DNA of 64,000 nt from Pseudomonas sp. PD9R (GTDB lineage: Bacteria; Pseudomonadota; Gammaproteobacteria; Pseudomonadales; Pseudomonadaceae). Below, piece after piece: positions 54,354 to 62,441 of the stretch (positions are counted from its first letter, which is position 1; each line of letters starts with the position of its first letter). The position numbers were made by a program, and so were the translations under genes. The stretch spans positions 1 to 64,000 of the forward strand of contig NZ_JAHTMR010000013.1 in NCBI RefSeq assembly GCF_019200975.1. The letters run 5' to 3'. The notes beneath the pieces were generated by a model. That model worked only from the letters and a program-made list of their open reading frames with translations, searched no databases and was not told the DNA's origin.

Positions 54354-57300
54354 ATGCCCAGACTGCCGACCGTGCTTTTTTTGCTGTCGCTAATGACCTG
54401 GACCGCAACGGCTGGCGCGCTGACTCTGACCGACGAAGAACGTAGCTGGCTTGCGGCCCACCCAGACTTGCGCCTGGGTGTAGATGCGTCATGGCCACCT
54501 TTTGAGTTTCGCGATGATCAGGGCCGCTATCAGGGCCTGGCAGCAGACTATATCGACCTGATCCGCCAGCGTTTGGCGGTCAAGCTCACGCCCATCGAGC
54601 CTGTGAGCTGGACGGCAGTGCTGGACCAGGCCAAACAAGGCAAGCTGGATGTCTTGCCGGGCATCATGTCGACCCCGGAGCGTCAGGCTTTTCTATCGTT
54701 CACGCGCCCTTACCTGGACTTCCCGATTGTCATCCTGGCGCATGTCGGCGGGCCCGAGCCACGCAAAATCGAGGATTTGTACGGGCTAAAAATCGCCGTG
54801 GTAGAAAACTATGCGCCCCATGAGTTGTTACGCACCCACAATCCCGACTTGAATCTGGTCGCCATGCCCAACGTCAGCTCGGCTTTGCAGGCGCTGGCGA
54901 CTGATGAGGTGGACGCCGTGGTTGGCGATCTCGCTTCCAGCGTATGGAGCCTGCGACAGCTCAAGCTGGACGGATTGTATGTCAGCGGCGAAACCCCCTA
55001 TCGCTACCAATTAGCCATGGGCGTGCCGCAAGACAACAAAATTCTGGTCGGCATCCTGGACAAAGTCCTGGCGGACATGTCTCCGGCCGAAATCAGCTCT
55101 ATCCAGGAACATTGGGTAGGCAACGTCCTCGATCATCGTACTTTCTGGTCCGATTTGCTGGTCTACGGCGTGCCTGGATTATTGCTGCTGATTATGGTGT
55201 TGGCCGCAGTGATCCGGGTCAATCGCCGACTAAGTTCGGAAATCACCCGTCGAGTCGATCTGGAGCAGGAACTGCGCAGCAGCGAATATCACTATCGCGG
55301 GCTGGTGGAGAGTTTGTCGGCCATTGCCTGGGAAGCGCGGATGAGCGACTTTACCTACAGCTATGTCTCGCCTCATGCCGAGGAACTGCTCGGTTATCCC
55401 CTGTCCCATTGGTTGATTCCGGGTTTCTGGCGCAACATCATTCACCCCGCTGACCTTATCCGCGCACAAAATTTCTGCGATCACGAAGTGCTGGCGGGGC
55501 GCGATCATAGCCTCGACTACCGGGTCATCACCGCTGACGGTCGCTGCTTGTGGGTGCGCGACATCGTCAGCCTGATCGAACACGGCCACGAGCCTGTGAT
55601 GCGCGGTTTGATGATCGACATCACCGAAGCCAAGCGCACTGAAGAGGCGTTACGCCTGTCGGAACAGAAGTTTGCCTCGGTCTTTCAGCAATGCCCGGAC
55701 ATCCTGGTCATAGCGCGCCTCTCCGACGGCTGCCTGTTGGAAGTCAACGAAGCGTTCGAGGAGCAGATCGGGCTCAGCGCCGAAGAAGTCATCGGCCAGA
55801 CCGCCACCGACCTCAACATCTGGGGCATCCCCGGCGTCGGGCCGGGATTGCTGCAACGCTTGCAGGCCGGCAGCATCCGCAACCTGGAGATGCCCTTTCG
55901 CCGCAGCAATGGCCAAGTGTTTACCGGCCTGATCTCAGCGGAGCCTTTCGACCTCGATACGACTCCAGCGCTGGTGGTGGTCGTACGCGACATCACCCAG
56001 CTCAAGGAAACCCAGCAACAACTGCAAACCTCCGAAGAAAAATTCGCCAAAGCCTTCCACGCTTCCCCCGACGGCTTGCTGCTATCGCGCCAGAGCGATG
56101 GCTTGCTGATTGAGGTCAACGAGGGTTTTAGCCGAATTACCGGGTTCAACAGCGCGATGTCTGTGGATCGCTCGGCGCTGGACCTGGGGATTTGGGTCAA
56201 CTTAAACGAGCGCAAACAGATGCTCGATTTGCTGCACCGCGACGGATTCGTCCGCGACTTCAGCTGCCATATCCGCCGCAGTGACGGGCAAATCCGTCTC
56301 TGCGAAGTGTCCAGCCGGCCACTGCCGATTGGCGACGAAGACTGCATGCTGACCATCGCCCGCGACATCACCGAGCGCCATCTGATGCAGGAAAAACTGC
56401 AACAGGCCGCCACGGTGTTCGAGAGCACCGCCGAAGGCGTGTTGATCACCGACACGCAGCAACACATCAGCGCAGTCAATCGCGCTTTTACCGAAATCAC
56501 CGGTTACAGCGAAAGCGAAGCACTCGGCCATACCCCGCGCTTGCTGGCCTCGGGCCTGCATGACAGCGCGTTCTACGCCGCCATGTGGCATCAACTGACC
56601 GCTGAAGGTCATTGGCAAGGCGAGATTTCCAACCGCCGTAAAAACGGCGAGCTCTACCCGAGCTGGCTGACCATCAGCGCCGTGCGCAACCGCGACAAGT
56701 TCATTACTCACTTTGTCGCCGTATTCGCCGATATATCCAGCCTTAAACACGCCCAGGCAAGACTCGATTACCAGGCGCATCACGATCCACTGACTGGCCT
56801 GCCCAATCGCACGCTATTCGAAAGCCGCCTGCTGACCGCACTCAATACCCAGAAGGAAAATGGCGGCCAGGGCGCGGTGCTGTTCCTCGATCTGGACCGT
56901 TTCAAACACATCAACGACAGTCTTGGTCACCCGGTCGGCGACCTGCTACTCAAGGGCATTGCCGTGCGCCTCAAGGAACAGCTACGGGATATCGACACCG
57001 TGGCGCGCCTGGGCGGCGATGAGTTCATCATCCTGCTTCCGGGCCTGCAGCAACCCAGCGACGCCGACAACCTCGCCACCAAGCTGCTCAATTGTTTCAC
57101 CGCGCCGTTCCAGGCGGGAGAACACGAGTTCTTCATCAGTTCCAGCATCGGCACCAGCCTTTACCCACAGGACGGCTGCGACGTCGCCACGCTGATCAAG
57201 AACGCCGACGCGGCGATGTACCGCTCCAAAGCCAAGGGCCGCAATCGGGTCGAAAGCTACACCTGCGACCTCACCGCGCAAGCCAGTGAGCGCGTGGCGC

Positions 57301-58100
57301 TGGAACATGAACTGCGCCGTGCCATCGAGCGCAATGAATTGCAGCTGTACTATCAACCGAAAATCAGCCTCGACGACTATCGCCTGGTAGGCGCAGAAGC
57401 GCTGCTTCGCTGGCGTCACCCGACCCTTGGCGACGTATCGCCGGAACACTTCATCTCCCTGGCCGAAGAAAACGGCATGATCCTGCAAATCGGCGATTGG
57501 GTGCTCGAAACCGCCTGCCGGCAAATGCGCGAATGGAACCTGACCTACGAAGGCCTCGGCCCGTTATCGGTCAATCTCGCCGGCGCGCAGTTGCGCCAAC
57601 CAAATCTGCTCGGCCGCATCGAACAGCTGCTCAAGGACAACCACCTCAAACCCGACTTACTGCAACTGGAAATTACCGAAAACTTCATCATGAGCCAGGC
57701 TGAGGAAGCGCTGGCCGTGCTGCATCAACTCAAGCATCTGGGTGTGCAACTGGCGATCGATGACTTCGGCACTGGCTACTCATCACTGAGTTACCTAAAG
57801 CGTCTACCGCTGGACATCCTCAAAATCGACCAGTCGTTCGTCCGCGGCCTGCCGGATGATCCCCATGATGCCGCCATCGTGCGCGCCATCATCGCCCTCG
57901 GCCGAAGTATGCAATTCACCGTGATTGCCGAAGGTGTGGAGACCCAGGCGCAGCAGCAATTTCTTGCCGATGAAGGCTGTGAACAGATCCAGGGCTACAT
58001 CGTCAGCCTGCCCCTGCCCGCCGACGAATTTGCCGCGACGTTTCTTCGTTCAACCGTTTCAGACTTTTCGGATAGCACAGCCGCGAAACCGTCGCTATAA
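54354..58100 (+). CDS. rmcA: Multidomain c-di-GMP phosphodiesterase/cyclase RmcA
   Basis: 1248 residues. A signal peptide (1-21) precedes a periplasmic SBP_bac_3 domain (about 30-255, LRLGVDASWPPFEF). A membrane segment lies near 270-292. Four PAS regions start near residues 315, 440, 560 and 685. The GGDEF domain keeps an intact ARLGGDEF, and a C-terminal EAL domain has EALLRWRHP and DDFGTGYSSL. In P. aeruginosa, RmcA (PA0575) links redox state to c-di-GMP and biofilm structure; domain order and neighbours agree. ATG 54354 is followed by a typical signal sequence; the frame from 54306 adds non-signal residues. The stop codon overlaps a tRNA promoter. Confidence 0.93.
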   Translation: MPRLPTVLFLLSLMTWTATAGALTLTDEERSWLAAHPDLRLGVDASWPPFEFRDDQGRYQGLAADYIDLIRQRLAVKLTPIEPVSWTAVLDQAKQGKLDVLPGIMSTPERQAFLSFTRPYLDFPIVILAHVGGPEPRKIEDLYGLKIAVVENYAPHELLRTHNPDLNLVAMPNVSSALQALATDEVDAVVGDLASSVWSLRQLKLDGLYVSGETPYRYQLAMGVPQDNKILVGILDKVLADMSPAEISSIQEHWVGNVLDHRTFWSDLLVYGVPGLLLLIMVLAAVIRVNRRLSSEITRRVDLEQELRSSEYHYRGLVESLSAIAWEARMSDFTYSYVSPHAEELLGYPLSHWLIPGFWRNIIHPADLIRAQNFCDHEVLAGRDHSLDYRVITADGRCLWVRDIVSLIEHGHEPVMRGLMIDITEAKRTEEALRLSEQKFASVFQQCPDILVIARLSDGCLLEVNEAFEEQIGLSAEEVIGQTATDLNIWGIPGVGPGLLQRLQAGSIRNLEMPFRRSNGQVFTGLISAEPFDLDTTPALVVVVRDITQLKETQQQLQTSEEKFAKAFHASPDGLLLSRQSDGLLIEVNEGFSRITGFNSAMSVDRSALDLGIWVNLNERKQMLDLLHRDGFVRDFSCHIRRSDGQIRLCEVSSRPLPIGDEDCMLTIARDITERHLMQEKLQQAATVFESTAEGVLITDTQQHISAVNRAFTEITGYSESEALGHTPRLLASGLHDSAFYAAMWHQLTAEGHWQGEISNRRKNGELYPSWLTISAVRNRDKFITHFVAVFADISSLKHAQARLDYQAHHDPLTGLPNRTLFESRLLTALNTQKENGGQGAVLFLDLDRFKHINDSLGHPVGDLLLKGIAVRLKEQLRDIDTVARLGGDEFIILLPGLQQPSDADNLATKLLNCFTAPFQAGEHEFFISSSIGTSLYPQDGCDVATLIKNADAAMYRSKAKGRNRVESYTCDLTAQASERVALEHELRRAIERNELQLYYQPKISLDDYRLVGAEALLRWRHPTLGDVSPEHFISLAEENGMILQIGDWVLETACRQMREWNLTYEGLGPLSVNLAGAQLRQPNLLGRIEQLLKDNHLKPDLLQLEITENFIMSQAEEALAVLHQLKHLGVQLAIDDFGTGYSSLSYLKRLPLDILKIDQSFVRGLPDDPHDAAIVRAIIALGRSMQFTVIAEGVETQAQQQFLADEGCEQIQGYIVSLPLPADEFAATFLRSTVSDFSDSTAAKPSL

Positions 58101-58101
58101 T
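58096..58101 (+). promoter_or_regulatory. -10 element for the tRNA gene, overlapping the rmcA stop
   Basis: TATAAT at 58096-58101 includes the rmcA stop codon (TAA, 58098-58100) and is followed by the GC-rich discriminator TCCGCGG. It sits 15 nt before the mature tRNA. No convincing -35 was found. Confidence 0.55.
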
Positions 58102-58115
58102 CCGCGGCCTACTGA

Positions 58116-58192
58116 GGGCCTATAGCTCAGTTGGTTAGAGCAGAGGACTCATAATCCTTTGGTCCACGGTTCAAGTCCGTGTGGGCCCACCA
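58116..58192 (+). tRNA. tRNA with CAT anticodon, probably tRNA-Ile2 rather than Met
   Basis: 77 nt with encoded CCA. The acceptor stem is GGGCCTA / TGGGCCC, with one G-T pair. The anticodon CAT is at 58150-58152 in the loop of the GGACT..AATCC arm. The T-arm has GTTCAAGTCC. The stretch GACTCATAATC followed by TTGGTC is closer to E. coli ileX, whose C34 becomes lysidine and reads AUA, than to elongator tRNA-Met. Older annotation usually labels such genes Met. Identity needs the TilS determinants to be checked. Confidence 0.9.
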
Positions 58193-58198
58193 AACAAG

Positions 58199-58222
58199 AA
58201 AGCCGCGCAATGCGCGGCTTTT
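58199..58222 (+). terminator. Terminator of the tRNA gene
   Basis: A 10-bp stem AAAGCCGCGC / GCGCGGCTTT with loop AAT starts 7 nt after the tRNA 3' end, with T residues following. Confidence 0.88.
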
Positions 58223-58346
58223 GCGTGTCTGGCGATTGGGTTTCGTTTACCAAATGTTGCGCATTATCGGATGACGCCCTCAGACCTTGTAGGCAAACTC
58301 CGAAACTCACTTTTTGGGCACGTTGCCGCCTTGTTGCGCTTTTCTT

Positions 58347-58405
58347 CGACGGGATAGTCTCCGGACGTCGCTGACCATTCAGCGATCGGGCTTGGAAACC
58401 CGTCG
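58347..58405 (+). promoter_or_regulatory. Structured RNA element, upstream module
   Basis: An outer stem CGACGGG (58347-58353) / CCCGTCG (58399-58405) encloses the hairpin CGCTGA-CCAT-TCAGCG (58369-58384). Alternatively CGGG-CTTGGAAA-CCCG (58387-58402) can form, sharing the CCCG. The ten bases GCTTGGAAAC recur at 58530-58539 in the downstream module. No ORF accounts for it. Confidence 0.5.
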
Positions 58406-58445
58406 AAATTAAAAACAACAGTTTGCCCATTACGATCTTGAGTTA

Positions 58446-58551
58446 TGGCGGCTGTGCGCGGGACGTCTTCGGGCGTGCCGGTTTCCTAATTTCCCGGTTT
58501 TCCAACCTGCGCACAGCTGCCACCCATTCGCTTGGAAACGGATGCGGCAGC
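58446..58551 (+). promoter_or_regulatory. Structured leader RNA of the DUF3077 gene with mutually exclusive stems
   Basis: P1: 13 bp, GGCGGCTGTGCGC (58447-58459) / GCGCACAGCTGCC (58509-58521), with one G-U pair. Inside P1: P2 GGACGTC-TTCG-GGCGTGCC (58461-58479), a UUCG tetraloop with one bulge, and P3 GGTT-TTCC-AACC (58496-58507), giving a three-way-junction-like fold. P4: CATTCG-CTTGGAAA-CGGATG (58525-58544), which can be extended by GCTGCC (58516-58521) / GGCAGC (58546-58551). That extension steals the 3' strand of P1. The Shine-Dalgarno AGGAG (58562-58566) follows 10 nt later. Confidence 0.6.
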
Positions 58552-58573
58552 CCATTAAATTAGGAGCTACACA

Positions 58574-58915
58574 ATGACTAAATCGACTACATCCGATCCC
58601 TCAGAACTGAAAACCATCGGCTTCACGCCCTTCATCTACTGCTCAAACCAAACACTGTTCCACGTCAGCCGAGGCGTTCCCCTTGCCGATGCCCTGGCCC
58701 AGGCCCAGGCCTCCAACCTGTTGTATCTCGCGAAAGAGCTAACCCTGGACGCCGCCTACGCCAAAGACACCGACCGCCACGCTTGGGCTGCGCATTACCT
58801 GACGGCGATGAGCAAAGCTGTGATCGATGATGTGACGAAGGTGCTGGAGCGAGGGCCGGATCGACCGAAGAAGGGAGCAGATCCATCGAACTTGCGAATG
58901 ATCACAGCAGCGTAG
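58574..58915 (+). CDS. DUF3077 domain protein
   Basis: 113 residues, no signal peptide or membrane segment. The central part (about 20-90) has the family pattern with LFHVSRGVPLADALAQAQASNLLYLAKELTLDA and a second helix pair around HAWAAHYLTAMSKAVIDDV; it is mostly helical. The tail is Lys/Pro-rich. Function unknown; such small proteins are common and often multicopy in Pseudomonas. Good AGGAG Shine-Dalgarno 7 nt before the ATG. Its long structured leader suggests post-transcriptional control. Confidence 0.87.
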   Translation: MTKSTTSDPSELKTIGFTPFIYCSNQTLFHVSRGVPLADALAQAQASNLLYLAKELTLDAAYAKDTDRHAWAAHYLTAMSKAVIDDVTKVLERGPDRPKKGADPSNLRMITAA

Positions 58916-59171
58916 AAGTCCCAAAAATGGCCTTATCGATCCCTTTTTGGGACTTGTCCACTGAAAAAGCCAAGCTTCCCCTTCGGCAAAAGCAGCGAGA
59001 GCACTTATGCCAAACCTGGTTTACCCGCAACACACCTGCCATGCCTATGGTTGCTTCAGCAGCTAAGCACAAATTGAGCGGGGTTTTTTATACGGTTTCG
59101 AGCCATTTTCTACCGAGCCTACGGCTCCGCAAACATCTGAAAACGTCGTAATCGACGAACTCAAAGTCCAA
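58916..59171. repeat. Noncoding interval after the DUF3077 gene with inverted repeat
   Basis: A perfect 12-bp inverted repeat AAGTCCCAAAAA (58916-58927) / TTTTTGGGACTT (58944-58955) begins directly after the stop codon and is the probable transcript end. The remaining ~215 bp up to the gcd terminator hold only an unsupported 74-codon frame (58927-59151) and no motif I can name. Confidence 0.6.
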
Positions 59172-59199
59172 AAAAAGCCGCGCAATCGCGCGGCTTTTT
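59172..59199 (-). terminator. Terminator of gcd (bidirectional)
   Basis: Stem AAAAAGCCGCG / CGCGGCTTTTT with a 6-nt loop, 20 nt beyond the gcd stop codon. Its core is similar to the tRNA terminator at 58199. Confidence 0.9.
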
Positions 59200-59218
59200 C
59201 GTACCCGCGATTCAGCCC

Positions 59219-61573
59219 TTACTCAGGCAACGCATACGCAATCACATAATCCCCCCGATCCGTCGACTGCCGCGCACCACCCACCGTCAGCAGGATGTAC
59301 TGCTTGCCTGTCTTCGGCGATACATAGGTCATCGGACCCGACTGACTACCCACCGGCAAACGTGCCTTCCAGATCTCATTGCCGTTGCCGGTATCGAAAG
59401 CACGCAGGTAGAAATCCTGAGTCCCTGCGAAGAACAGCAGGCCCGACTGAGTGGCCAAGGAAGCACCAAGCGTCGGCATGCCGATGGGGATCGGCAAGTG
59501 CATGCGAATGCCCAGCGGGCCGGTGTCTTGTACGGTGCCGACCGGGACTTGCCACATCAGTTTGTGGGTCTTGAGGTCGATGGCGGACATGGTGCCGAAC
59601 GGTGGTTTCTGGCATGGAATACCGGCCGCCGAGAGGAAGCGCTCGCGCATGGCACCGAACGGCGTCCCTTCCTGCGGCACCACGCCCATTTCGATACCGC
59701 TGGCCCCGGCACCGATCTTGTCGCGAGGGATCATGTAGTTGGCCAGGCCCAGGCGCATGTCGTTGACGAACATGTAGTTCGTGTTCGGATCAACCGAGAC
59801 GCTGCCCCAGTTCATGCCGCCCAAGGAGCCCGGGAATTGCAGGGCGCGGTCCATGCCCGGCGGGGTGTAGACGCCTTCGTGGCGCATGCCTTTGAACTGG
59901 ATGCGGCACATCAACTGGTCGAACGGCGTGGCACCCCACATGTCGGATTCGGTCAGGGTTTTGTTGCCGATTGACGGCATGTCCACCGAGAACGGTTGGG
60001 TCGGCGAATAGCGCTCGCCGGGCACATGGCCTTGTGGAACTGGACGCTCTTCAACACGAGCAATCGGCACGCCGGTTTCGCGATTCAGCAGGAAGATTTC
60101 GCCTTGCTTGGTGACTTGCGCCAAGGCTGGCTGGGTACCGCCCTTGTCGTCCGGCACGTCGTACAGCAATGGTTGCGCCGGCAGGTCGAAGTCCCACAGA
60201 TCGTGGTGAGTTGTCTGGAAGTGCCAGCGCACCTGGCCGGTTTTCACGTCGATGGCGACGATGGACGAGTTCCACTTGTCGTCGAACTCGGTACGCTGGC
60301 CGCCGAAGAAGTCCGGGGTGGCGTTGCCGGTCGGTAGATAGACCAGACCGAGCTTGGCGTCGTAGGACATGGCCGACCACACATTCGGCGTGCCACGGGT
60401 GTAAGTCTCACCGGCTGGCGGACGTTTGGTGGTGTTCGGATTACCCGGATCCCACGCCCACACCAACTCACCGCTACGCACGTCGTAAGCGCGGACCACA
60501 CCTGGCGGTTCGCCGGTGGAATAGTTGTCCGCCACGCGACCGCCGACAATCACTACGTTGCCTGCGACCAACGGGGTCGAGGTTTGCTGGTAGTAACCGG
60601 GCTTCACTTCGCCCATGTCGGTTTTCAGGTCGACGGTGCCTTTGTTTCCGAACTCTTCGCACGGCTTGCCGGTTTCGGCATTGATGGCGATCAGACGGGC
60701 ATCGCCGGTCGGCAAAAACAGACGTTTCGTACAGGCAGTTGGCTGGTTGTCCGAAGAAGCAGGGGTTTCGGAATAGCCCAGGCCACGGCAACGCTGCCAG
60801 TTGGGTGCGGAGCCTTGCGGGTCGAACTTCCAGCGCTGGGCACCGGTGTCGGCGTCCAGGGCGAAGACTTTTCCGTAGGCGGTGCAGGTGTAGACCGTGT
60901 CACCGATTTGCAACGGGGTGTTCTGGTCTTCGGCACCGGCGCCGGTGCTCTGCGGGATGTCGCCGGTGCGGAAGGTCCAGGCGACCTGCAACTTGTCGAT
61001 ATTGCCCTTGTTGATCTGGTCCAGCGCGGCAAAGCGATTGCCGGCGGTGGTGTTGCCCCAGTGCGCCCAGTCTTTCTGTTCGGTGCCCGGTGCGACCGGT
61101 ATTACGGTGGGTTCACTGCTGGCCTTGACCACGTGGGTTGGCACGAACATGTAAGCCATGGTCGCCACGATACCGACACCCAGAATACCGGCCACTCCAT
61201 ACGCGCCACGACCTGCGGACGCGCCTGAAGCACGTACCAATGTCGGATAAATCAGTACGACGACCAGACCGATCACAGCGAAGGTCAGCACACGCGAAAC
61301 CAATGGCCAATACTCGAATCCGGCATCCCACACCGCCCAGATCGCCGTCATGATCAGTGCCAGACCATACAGCCAAGCGCCTGCCGGTTTGCGGCGGGCG
61401 ATCATCAGCCCGGAAACCAGCATCGCCAGCCCCATCAGCAAGAAGTACCAGCTGCCGCCAAGCGCAATCAGATAGCCACCGCCGCCAGCGAGGCCGAGCC
61501 CGATCAGTGCAATCAGAACACCCAGCCCCACCAGCAACCATTTGCTGCCGGCGGCAGCCCCAGAATTATTCAT
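59219..61573 (-). CDS. gcd: Membrane-bound PQQ-dependent glucose dehydrogenase
   Basis: Oxidises glucose to gluconolactone in the periplasm and passes electrons to ubiquinone. 784 residues. Five hydrophobic segments in the first ~150 residues anchor it; a PQQ-binding propeller follows (HWGNTTAGNRFAALDQIN, WKFDPQG, TTHHDLWDFDLPAQP). Substrate could in principle be quinate/shikimate, which share this family. The start at 61573 (MNNSGAAAG) has GGGGAAA upstream. Promoter hexamers predict transcription from about 61601, so the TTG at 61600 is unlikely; ATG 61591 remains possible. Divergent from the Lrp-type gene. Confidence 0.9.
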   Translation of the reverse strand: MNNSGAAAGSKWLLVGLGVLIALIGLGLAGGGGYLIALGGSWYFLLMGLAMLVSGLMIARRKPAGAWLYGLALIMTAIWAVWDAGFEYWPLVSRVLTFAVIGLVVVLIYPTLVRASGASAGRGAYGVAGILGVGIVATMAYMFVPTHVVKASSEPTVIPVAPGTEQKDWAHWGNTTAGNRFAALDQINKGNIDKLQVAWTFRTGDIPQSTGAGAEDQNTPLQIGDTVYTCTAYGKVFALDADTGAQRWKFDPQGSAPNWQRCRGLGYSETPASSDNQPTACTKRLFLPTGDARLIAINAETGKPCEEFGNKGTVDLKTDMGEVKPGYYQQTSTPLVAGNVVIVGGRVADNYSTGEPPGVVRAYDVRSGELVWAWDPGNPNTTKRPPAGETYTRGTPNVWSAMSYDAKLGLVYLPTGNATPDFFGGQRTEFDDKWNSSIVAIDVKTGQVRWHFQTTHHDLWDFDLPAQPLLYDVPDDKGGTQPALAQVTKQGEIFLLNRETGVPIARVEERPVPQGHVPGERYSPTQPFSVDMPSIGNKTLTESDMWGATPFDQLMCRIQFKGMRHEGVYTPPGMDRALQFPGSLGGMNWGSVSVDPNTNYMFVNDMRLGLANYMIPRDKIGAGASGIEMGVVPQEGTPFGAMRERFLSAAGIPCQKPPFGTMSAIDLKTHKLMWQVPVGTVQDTGPLGIRMHLPIPIGMPTLGASLATQSGLLFFAGTQDFYLRAFDTGNGNEIWKARLPVGSQSGPMTYVSPKTGKQYILLTVGGARQSTDRGDYVIAYALPE

Positions 61574-61607
61574 GTCGGTAATTTTCCCCATTTGTGACAA
61601 GGGCGGA

Positions 61608-61636
61608 ATAATGTACCACCTAGTTACTTATGGCAA
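61608..61636 (-). promoter_or_regulatory. Putative gcd promoter
   Basis: Minus strand TTGCCA (61631-61636), 17-bp spacer, CATTAT (61608-61613), placing the transcript start near 61601 and leaving a ~28-nt leader before ATG 61573. Confidence 0.6.
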
Positions 61637-61758
61637 TTTGTCGCAGGCAGAAATGTAATGAACGGTAGTGAGACTAGCCCAGACATCCGTCACGAGCGCT
61701 GTTCAGAATGTGCCTGTAACATGTTTGCCCATTGATCTGTGCTGCTGGAGATGACGCT

Positions 61759-62220
61759 TTGCCTGACACTCGCCCGCCCGTTCTTGACGAAATCGACCGC
61801 CAGTTGATTGCTGCCCTTCAGCTCAACGCTCGCGAAAGCGTCGCCATGCTTGCCCGGCAACTGGGCATCGCCCGCACCACCGTCACTTCGCGCCTGGCGC
61901 GGCTGGAAAAGGCCAAGGTCATCACCGGTTACGGCGTGCGCCTTGGTCAGCGCGTGGTGGACGGTGGGTTGCAGGCGTACGTGGGGATTACTGTGCAGCC
62001 GCGTTCTGGCAAGGAAGTGTTGCGTCGGTTGAGCGCCATGGCTCAGGTGCAGCAGCTGTGTGCGGTGAGTGGCGAATTTGATTATGTGGCCTGGTTGCGC
62101 ACGGACTCGCCAGAGCAGCTGGATCAGTTGCTGGATCAGATTGGCAGCGTGGATGGGGTGGAGAAGACGACGACTTCAATCATCTTGAGTAGCAAGATTG
62201 ATCGTGGGCAGCCGGTTTGA
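61759..62220 (+). CDS. Lrp/AsnC family transcriptional regulator
   Basis: 153 residues. The N-terminal HTH is DEIDRQLIAALQLNARESVAMLARQLGIARTTVTSRL; a C-terminal RAM-type ligand domain runs from about residue 70 (GLQAYVGITVQPR...). The TTG at 61759 is chosen as start because GGAG (61747-61750) is ideally spaced; an upstream TTG at 61732 lacks this. It lies 221 nt ahead of davB on the same strand, and an AsnC-type gene next to davBA is found in P. putida as I recall. It probably responds to lysine or a lysine-derived amino acid; this is inference. Confidence 0.88.
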   Translation: MPDTRPPVLDEIDRQLIAALQLNARESVAMLARQLGIARTTVTSRLARLEKAKVITGYGVRLGQRVVDGGLQAYVGITVQPRSGKEVLRRLSAMAQVQQLCAVSGEFDYVAWLRTDSPEQLDQLLDQIGSVDGVEKTTTSIILSSKIDRGQPV

Positions 62221-62258
62221 GTCTCTGGCTGTAGAGCTTCGGTGTCTGGGCTGGCCTC

Positions 62259-62283
62259 TTCGCGAGCAAGCTCGCTTCTACAG
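62259..62283. repeat. Single REP unit, class A
   Basis: TTCGCGAGCAAGCTCGCTTC followed by TACAG is a solitary unit of the class A repeat, between the Lrp-type gene and davB. No inverted partner is seen nearby. Confidence 0.7.
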
Positions 62284-62441
62284 TGGGCAGTGTGCATCGA
62301 CAGATCGTCATACTGATCAATATATTGGCAAAACGACGACACTTTGCGTCTTATTAACGTGTTCTACGCTCTCTAGAATGGCTGGCATCTTTTCCTATAC
62401 TCAGACGCGCACTCCGCGTTCGGTCGCTAGCAAGGTCAGCC

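Larger units (their letters stand above)
58193..58573. other. Noncoding interval between the tRNA and the DUF3077 gene
   Basis: 381 bp. It holds the tRNA terminator and the two structured modules described separately. Between 58223 and 58346 I see nothing recognisable. No credible protein gene is present; the open frames on both strands here are short and cross the hairpins. Confidence 0.7.

Noticed and set aside
58116..58192. Integration site of a genomic island at the tRNA
   Set aside because: No integrase, no direct repeat of the tRNA 3' end in the following 6 kb, and downstream genes look like ordinary Pseudomonas genes.
58927..59151. 74-codon frame after the DUF3077 gene
   Set aside because: Begins inside the inverted repeat, has no Shine-Dalgarno sequence, and its composition is not protein-like; only a vague resemblance to small DUF paralogues.
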